The translations under genes were made by a program, and so were the position numbers. 12,621 nucleotides of DNA from Polyrhizophydium stewartii (taxonomy: Eukaryota > Chytridiomycota > Chytridiomycetes > Rhizophydiales). The stretch lies in the NCBI GenBank assembly GCA_027604665.1, contig JADGIZ010000505.1:1-12621 (forward strand). Direction: 5' to 3'. The notes beneath the pieces were generated by a model. It was not told where the DNA came from. It made no database searches and saw only the letters and a list, made by a program, of their open reading frames with translations. Shown here one piece after another: positions 6,641-12,621 of this stretch (within the stretch, counting starts at the first letter, position 1; each line of letters begins with the position of its first letter).

Positions 6641-9480
6641 ATGGCGACGCGGGCGGCCATCCAGGCCAACGACCAGGACGTCAACGATGGCATGGGTGCG
6701 TCTGCAGCCACACCGCGCGTCACTAGCAGTGAGCGCATCGGCATACCTCACTCGTCCTGCTGCTGACCGCGCACTCCGCGCACCCCGCGCATCCGCCGCA
6801 TCCGAGCAGCCGAGATCGAGCTGCAGAAGCTGCAGCGGCAGTACCGCATCATGGAGGGCGACCGCAAGGCGTACAGCGAGGAGTCGCGCATCCTCATCGG
6901 CAAGCAGCGGTGAGCGCCGCATCTCGTGCCGCGGCAGTAGGCCTCGCACCATTGCTGACCCCGACCTGCCTCTTCCAACACACGCTCCACGCCCGCTCGC
7001 TCGCGCGTCTGTCGGCAGCGCGACCATCGAAAAGCTCAAGAAAGACAATGGCCATTTGCAGGACGAGCTGCGCTTGCTCGAGCAGCGCAACGAGGACCGC
7101 AAAAAGAACGGCATCCAGAGCAAAAAGGCCGAGACCATGGCCGAGCAGGCAGGCAAGCAGACATCCATCTCCCGCGCACCACTATGACCTCGCTCAGCAT
7201 GCTGACCCCCTCGCTCGCGTCCGCATCACCACCACGCCGCCAGAAACCTTGCAGCGCCGCATCCGCCAGATTCTGGGTCAGGTCGCCGAGCTCGATCAAC
7301 AGACCGCCCAAATGTACGACGAGATCGACGTGCAGCGGTCCAAGCTTGGAGGCGTCAATGCGGCCCGCCAAAACAACGACGCAATCGACAAGCAGGTCCG
7401 CGTGCTCGAGAACCGCTTGGACAAGGTCAGCATGCTGTTGCCGCAAGCGTCAACCGCCAGCATCGCAAACCTGCACTAACATTATCTTGCTTTGCACAGG
7501 CCCTTGTCAAGTTCAACAAGGCGCTTGCCGTCAACAAGCGCCTTCGGGCCATCATCGACAACCTCCGCCGCGAGCGGCTCGTATTCGACAACATTTACCA
7601 CAAGTTTGAGCGCGAGCTCATTGAGCAAAAGAAGCAAATGGCGGACATTATCGAAATGAGCAATGCTGCATATGAAGCGCGGTGGGTTGCCGAGTCTCAC
7701 TCGCCCTCTGCCGCCCGCCAGACGGCCCCGCTGACGTAGCCGATCGTGGATCCACACAGCGACGAGGCGCAGACCAAGATTATTGTGTTGCGCGAAAAGG
7801 CCGAGAAAGAGTATCAGTCGTACATCCAAGAGATCAAGGAGCTCGACCGCACGCTCGAGCAGGACCGCCGCCTCAAGGAGTTCATGGCCACCAAGATCTC
7901 GGACCGCTCCGAGCGCGCCGATGGCATCCGCGATGGCGAGAAGAAGGGCGACAAAGATGCCCTGGGCGGCACAAAGTTTCCCTCGCAAGAGAGCCTGCGC
8001 GTCTCGCTCGACACGTACGAAAACGCCTTCTCCGAGATCCGCAAGGTCACGGGCATCTCGGACATTGGCGAGCTCGTACAGCGCTTCAAGGCTGTCGAGG
8101 ACCAAAACTTTTCGCTCTTCAACTATGTCAACGAGATCAACAACGAGATCGAAATGCATGCCGAAGAGATGGTCGAGATCCAGCGTAAGATCGATGCCAT
8201 GAAGATCGAGGCCGTCACCGCCGAGGAGGAGCGAAAGAAAGTCATGCGCAAGCTCGAGGTGCGTATGCTCCCCCGCTGAGAGTCACGGCCTCAAGCCGCA
8301 GGGCTGACCGCTTCGCATTCCGCCCATGCAGGAGGCGCACAGCCAGTCGTGCGAGAAGGCCATGGGATACGAGCGACAGTACAACGACACAATGGCCATC
8401 ATGAGCGAGCTGCGCATCGGAATCGAGGGTCTCATCGCCGCGTTCCAGGCTGCGGCCAAGCAGCGGCCGCCTTCGTCGTCCATGGGTGCAGATGGTGCGC
8501 TGGGAGACATGGCAGCCTCGATCAAGGATATTGCCGGCGGCGAGCCCGGCTCCGGACCCGACTCTGCGCCCGCAGCCCACGACGGCTCGCACGGCAATGT
8601 TGCATCGGACGACGGCGAGGCTGCCTCCCAGCCAAGCGACGGAGCCGGCGACGGAGGAGCAGCCGGCACAACGGACGAAGGCCGGTCATCGAGCGACGAC
8701 GTGTCCTCGCAAGCGCACGATGTCACCAAGGAGGACGGCGACGCGGCAAGCGGACAGCACCAGCAGCCGTCCTCGTCGACGCAGCAGCAGGCCGGATCCG
8801 ACCGCCAGGCGCCGCAGTCGGCGTCGCACGCCACGCAGGCCAAGCGGCCCGAGCGCGTGCGCGCTCACCTCGAGTTCAACCTGCCCTCCGAGAGCATCGG
8901 CTCGCACGGAGTGACCGAGTCCAACTTGCTGCAGTTCCTTGGCCTCATTGAGCAAAAGTCCAACGAGTTGCTCACTCTCAACTACATCATCAACGCCCCG
9001 AAAAAGGCTGTTCCCCAGATCGCCGGGATGGAGGGCCAGGAAGGTGCCATCTCGCTCATTGGTGCCGGAGGCGTCGCCGGCCTGCTCGGACAAGGCCCTG
9101 GTGCCCCGATCGGCACGCTCACGATTGTCGCCCCCAGCACTGGGTATGGGACACCCCTGGTTTTCCTGGCTGCGTGTTGTCCCTCGAAATACTGACCCTC
9201 GCGTTGCCATCAGCGACGACCACGACTCGGCCGACAACCTGTCAGAGGAGGAGGATCGCCCTCTCACGCGCGACGAGCTCAAGCTCAAGACATTGCGCGG
9301 CGTGGGTGCCTTGGTTTGCCTGCCTGCCGCGTTCGTCGGCGCTGAAATGCCTGTCGCTGACGCCTGTCCCTCGACGACTTGCCTGTTTCGCAGCTCAACA
9401 AGCGAGAGAAGACTGCCACGCCGGGCCACAAGGCGCAGGCGGCCAAAACCAAGCGCAAGGCTGCCTCCAACGCCAAATAG
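6641..9480 (+). CDS. ODA1: Outer dynein arm docking complex subunit ODA1/DC2 (CCDC114/ODAD1 family)
   Basis: Coiled-coil subunit that helps dock outer dynein arms to axonemal doublet microtubules; 712 aa. Exons: 6641-6695, 6810-6909, 7019-7152, 7244-7425, 7500-7681, 7760-8258, 8332-9143, 9214-9301, 9394-9480. All junctions keep frame. Family blocks appear in order: QRQYRIMEGDRKAYSEES (about 26-43), KQRATIEKLKKDN (about 50-62), ALVKFNKALAVNKRLR (158-173), RRERLVFDNIYHKFERE (about 180-196), SNAAYEARDEAQ (about 211-222), GVTESNLLQFLGLIEQKSNE (577-596) and RPLTRDELKLKTLRG (670-684), then a basic tail. Coiled coil spans about 20-430. Residues about 430-555 are a Ser/Gly/Asp/Gln-rich low-complexity insert. 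Intron 3 uses a GC donor. The start ATG at 6641 is the nearest in-frame one before the first conserved block; a longer N-terminus is not excluded. Its presence implies motile flagella, as in zoospores. Confidence 0.93.
7153..7243 (+). other. GC-AG intron (intron 3 of ODA1)
   Basis: Exon 3 and its in-frame continuation to the stop at 7185-7187 contain no GT at all, so a canonical donor is impossible. CAG|GCAAGC at 7153 fits the GC-donor consensus. The branch-like GCTGAC and acceptor CGCCAG ending at 7243 give phase 1 and join MAEQA to ETLQRRIRQ in frame. An alternative pairing, GCAGGC at 7149 with the AG ending at 7254, also keeps frame but has a weaker donor. Confidence 0.8.
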
Positions 9481-9590
9481 GCTGCCAGGCCATTCCGCGC
9501 CTCAGACCGCCGTCACGCCTGATGCTTGCCTCCTGCAGCTCACGCATACGGCCAAGAAGCACATGGTCAATGAATTCCATAACAGTAACA

Positions 9591-9611
9591 GCGCGCTTGA
9601 AGCGAGCGCGC
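9591..9611. other. GC hairpin in the convergent ODA1/DCD1 spacer
   Basis: GCGCGCT (9591-9597) and AGCGCGC (9605-9611) form a perfect 7-bp stem with a 7-nt loop. It lies in the 152-bp spacer between two convergent stop codons, so it is in both 3' UTRs. A role in 3'-end formation is speculative. No AATAAA is visible here. Confidence 0.3.
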
Positions 9612-9632
9612 ATCAAAGGAACGGTTTGAGGG

Positions 9633-10879
9633 TCACGTCGAAAAGTACGTTTCTGCTTGCGAAAACTGGCGCAGATGCACGCCGCCTTCGCGCAGCAGCG
9701 CGGCGGTCATCGAGTCCATGCCGTACTCCTGGGCATAAACGACCTCGTGAACTCCCATCTGTACAATCTTTTTGGCGCAGCCGAGGCACTGGTCGAAAGA
9801 GTCAGTCTCACCACAGAATGCGCACGCCAGATACGACGCAACTCACCGGGCACGTGTTACAGTATAGAATGGTGTGTCCAGAGCGGATGCGCTCGCGGCC
9901 GGCCTCGAGAAGGGCGTTCTGCACATCCCACTCCTATCAGCCCACATTCCCAAAGCCGAGCCAGGCACAATGCTGCTCCAACCTCCTCGGCGTGCAGACA
10001 CAAGCAGGTATCGAGCTGCGATCCGCAGCGCGCATTGTCGTTGCACCGCCCGCAACCGCCTTCGTTGCAGTTGCGCACGCCACGCGGCGTTCCGTTGTAT
10101 CCCGTCGCCACCACCCGCCGGTCGCTGACGAGCAGACACCCGACCCGACGCTTCATGCAGTTGCTGCGTTGCGCCGCCAGGTCGCACAGGCTCATGAAGT
10201 AGGCGTCCCACGAGGGCCGCGTGCGGCCAGCGTCCAGCAGCCCCGCGCGCTCGATCGTCGCATGCAGCCCCTGCAGGCCGTCCGTTTGTCCGTCGCCGCC
10301 GCCGTTGATGATCCGGACGTGGCACCCGGTGAGCACAGAGTGCAGCGACTGCCCGCTGCCGCCGGTGCTGAACATGCGCTCGTCTTCGAGGCGCAGGAAG
10401 GCGGCCGCACCGGCCGCCCCGTCCGACGTCTGCTGCTGCTGCTTCTGCCGCGCGAGCCACCGCTGCAGCCGCACCGAGCTCGGTGCCTCGACTCCGACGA
10501 GAAGAAAGAACGGCCGCTTGCGCACCACATCCCACCTGGGGATGGTGTCGATGCGGTTGACAACGTGCCGGCCGCGCCAGTGGTGCGTCGCATAGTCGCA
10601 CAGCTCCGCGATGGTCGCAAACGTCCTTGTGCCGCCAAAGGCGTCCTGCGCACGCCTGGCCAACGCGGCCACGTCGGTCTCGTCGCTCCCATCCAGTTCG
10701 GACACCGTTCCGGGCGTCAGGCTCGAGGCGTCCACCAGGTCGGCCTCGTGCGCCGCCGAGCCGTTCACCGCCGTCGCCGCCCCCACGACACACAGCTGTG
10801 TGAATCCGTGCCTCTCGACGAGGTACCGCACGACCTCGCTCTTGCCGGCGCACACTGGCCCAACGACGCCGACGAGCAT
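9633..10879 (-). CDS. DCD1: Deoxycytidylate (dCMP) deaminase with N-terminal P-loop domain
   Basis: Converts dCMP to dUMP for thymidylate synthesis, with zinc-activated water in the active site; 374 aa. Exons in coding order: 10879-9983, 9918-9847, 9788-9633; introns of 64 and 58 nt. The catalytic domain (about 222-374) starts RPSWDAYFMSL and includes NCMKRRVGC (240-248), ATGYNGTPRG (258-267), C271/C276/C279 of the structural zinc region, HAEEN (296-300; His296 ligand, Glu298 proton shuttle) and PCLGC (323-327; Cys324 and Cys327 ligands). The PCxxC motif exists only after splicing, which confirms the junction. The N-terminal half begins with a P-loop, GPVCAGKS (7-14), resembling dephospho-CoA-kinase folds; yeast Dcd1 has the same layout. 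Kinase activity is not implied. Residues 145-165 are a Gln/Ala-rich insertion. It converges with ODA1. Confidence 0.95.
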
Positions 10880-11125
10880 TGTGCGGCAAAAGAGTTGGTC
10901 GTCGCCTCACGAGCCAAGGAATCCCGCGGCACCAATGCAGACAAGGGAATGGACTGCGCGGTGGCTCTGGATACAGAATCCGAGCGAATCAAAGAAGGGC
11001 GGAATCTGACACGGATCTCTGGTACAAGTGTATTCCTGTCCCCCAGCCGCATTCGCTTTGCTGGGAGGCGAGTTGAAGCCGAATGATCGAGGCACGAATT
11101 CCTGCGGCGCGCGGCCATCTACGTC

Positions 11126-12567
11126 TCACAGGTCTCGGGTCTGACTGCTGCCGCCGGCCGTCCTACGCGCCTCTCTGCTCGACGGATCGGCTTGCCGAGC
11201 CGCAACGCCATCATTATCAGACTTGGTTGTTTCGATCGATGCATTGGACGTCGACGGAAGTTGTGTGCTCGACAGTGCGGTCTTGTCGATCGGCTCGAAG
11301 CCGCTCTTGCTTGCCGTCGGTGAGACGGCAGTACCGTCGGGCGAGATCAGCTGGCGCAGCGCAATGGCCTCGAGGCGTGTCAGCGTGTCAACTCGCTGTG
11401 TTCTGCCGCTGGTTGCGTTCATGTCCTCGAGCGTGGCTTCCACGTCGGCTCCCAGATGCCAGTTGTCGATGCCGACGCTGGCGACGTATTCCTTTGGCAT
11501 CTTGTTGCGGAAGATCATGACCACGCGCTCGAACATGATTGTCTCGGCGCTCTGCGGCGGGCCGACTCAGAAAGTCAGCGTCGCTGACTCTAAGCCGCGC
11601 GTCCCTCCTGCGACACGGCAGCCGGCTCACCATATGCATTCCAAAGAGTGCCAGGCTGATTTCCAACAAGGCATCGATTGTAATGACCATGCCCTTGCTC
11701 TGGCCCGAGGTGATCAAGGATGAAGCCATGAAGAACGAGAGCCCGGCAAAATCAAGAACGATGATGAAAGCAATGAGTCCCTGTAGCGGACGCACGCACT
11801 CCTTGCCAAGCGTCGCCAGCGCCATGGCCTCGCGGTCCATTTGGATTCGCTGCGTGGTGTTGCGCCGAACGCTGACAAGAAGATATGTGTTGAGCGCGAT
11901 GCCGCATGCGCCAACGAGTAGCGTGTAGATGCCAAACGAAACCATGCCGACCTTCAAGATGTGCTTGTGTCAACGTCATCCGCTTTTTTGCGCTTCAGTG
12001 CATGCTCTCTCACTCTCGTCCGAGACTTACTATTCCGAGTTGCTTTGTGGTACTAAAACCAGGTGCCCACCCATCCAGGTAGAGGTGGTAACTGCAAGTC
12101 AGATGCACCACGATGATAGCAAGCCGCACCCACAACAGCCTGGTCTGCTCTAGCCACGAGAGCCGAATCAGACTGCCCTGGAACACAGCGGCAACCTCGA
12201 CTTGCAGCAGGTTGAGGCCGACTGTGCTCAACGCCATCCAAACGTTGCGAACCGTGAATAAGGCGTCGATTGGCGGCGTCAAGTGCACTCGAGTTGCCTC
12301 GGCAACCTGGAGCGCGAGCGCCAGCACGTTGACTCCGATGAGGGCCGTAGTTGCGACTGAGAAGCCGCGAGCCGCGCCGCGGTGGATGAAGAAGGCCGCT
12401 GCGCACGCGGAGACGAGAATCGCAGCCACGGCGAGCACCACGGCCGCCGTGACGACGCCGTCGCTGCCGAACAACGACAGCGGCACGAATGCCGGAGCCG
12501 ACGCGTCGGTGGAGCTCGCGGCGAGGGAGAGCGTCGCCCAGTCGGCTGACGGGTCGGCTGCGGTCAT
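11126..12567 (-). CDS. Putative seven-transmembrane protein, receptor-like, unknown family
   Basis: Not recognised. About 427 aa; exons in coding order 12567-12031, 11951-11631, 11551-11126. Seven hydrophobic segments are visible at about 38-61, 69-91, 102-125, 144-163, 180-206, 234-258 and 267-288, then a hydrophilic tail of about 135 residues rich in Ser, Thr and Asp. Positive residues follow TM1 (IHRGAARG), TM3 (LIRLSWLEQTR), TM5 (SVRRNTTQR) and TM7 (FERVVMIFRNK), giving N-outside and C-inside topology as in G-protein-coupled receptors. No DRY or NPxxY motif is seen, so a GPCR family is not assigned. No signal peptide is evident. The start is the first in-frame ATG; the frame stays open to the window edge 54 nt upstream, so a further 5' exon is possible. 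The first intron has two in-frame acceptors 12 nt apart. Confidence 0.7.
11552..11630 (-). other. Intron 2 of the seven-TM gene (79 nt)
   Basis: Donor ATG|GTGAGC, branch-like GCTGAC, acceptor GCCGCAG|AGC. Phase 0. It separates the TM7 exon from the cytosolic tail exon. Confidence 0.8.
11952..12030 (-). other. Intron 1 of the seven-TM gene (79 nt, or 67 nt with an upstream acceptor)
   Basis: Donor ATA|GTAAGT is strong. Two AG acceptors lie close together, CACAAG (exon from 11963) and CTTGAAG (exon from 11951). Both keep phase 0, so the products differ only by His-Ile-Leu-Lys in front of TM5. Branch-like GATGAC and GTTGAC motifs lie just upstream. Confidence 0.6.
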
Positions 12568-12621
12568 TGCGAGGTGGGTGGTTGAGAGCGAGGACCTGGA
12601 GGCCGGGGGGGGGTGCAATGC

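Noticed and set aside
8939..11086. 715-codon plus-strand open frame spanning the end of ODA1 and the dCMP deaminase gene
   Set aside because: It crosses two real genes in the wrong frame or strand and shows no domain. It is open only because of GC-rich codon bias.
1..12621. tRNA, rRNA, CRISPR, transposon or bacterial operon signals
   Set aside because: None seen. Spliceosomal introns and eukaryotic gene families throughout exclude a prokaryotic reading.

Overview
The window is GC-rich eukaryotic nuclear DNA carrying six protein genes with spliceosomal introns, most of them 58-114 nt long. The best reading is a flagellated (zoosporic, chytrid-like) fungus. A fungal-style dCMP deaminase with an N-terminal P-loop domain and a fungal-type hexose transporter point to fungi, while an outer-dynein-arm docking protein means that the organism builds motile flagella. 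The species cannot be named from the sequence alone.

Layout, left to right: (1) 1-584, GC-rich upstream DNA with GGC-type repeats and two ATCGAT-centred palindromes, then a TATA box at 585; (2) 725-2646 (+), MFS sugar transporter, 2 exons, 498 aa; (3) 2889-4872 (-), GH5-type mannanase-like glycoside hydrolase with a C-terminal FN3-like domain and a two-helix membrane insert inside the catalytic barrel, 2 exons, 641 aa; (4) 4994-6384 (-), DUF599 membrane protein, 3 exons, 314 aa; (5) 6641-9480 (+), ODA1/DC2 (CCDC114-type) outer dynein arm docking subunit, 9 exons, 712 aa, with one GC-AG intron; (6) 9633-10879 (-), dCMP deaminase, 3 exons, 374 aa; (7) 11126-12567 (-), seven-TM protein of unknown family, 3 exons, about 427 aa. 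Genes 2/3 and 5/6 converge. Genes 4/5 diverge from a 256-bp shared upstream region.

I derived exon junctions by hand from splice signals, frame continuity and recalled family motifs; no alignment was run. The genes do not form one pathway. They are ordinary neighbours covering sugar uptake, glycan hydrolysis or sensing, flagellar assembly, nucleotide metabolism and possible membrane signalling. The most unusual element is the GH5-like protein. Its barrel is interrupted between the predicted beta6 and beta7 strands by two hydrophobic helices flanking a loop rich in SP/TP sites, and charge bias places that loop in the cytosol. Splicing features also stand out: an exon with no GT dinucleotide that must use a GC donor, and a long AG-free stretch between a distant branch-point motif and its acceptor.
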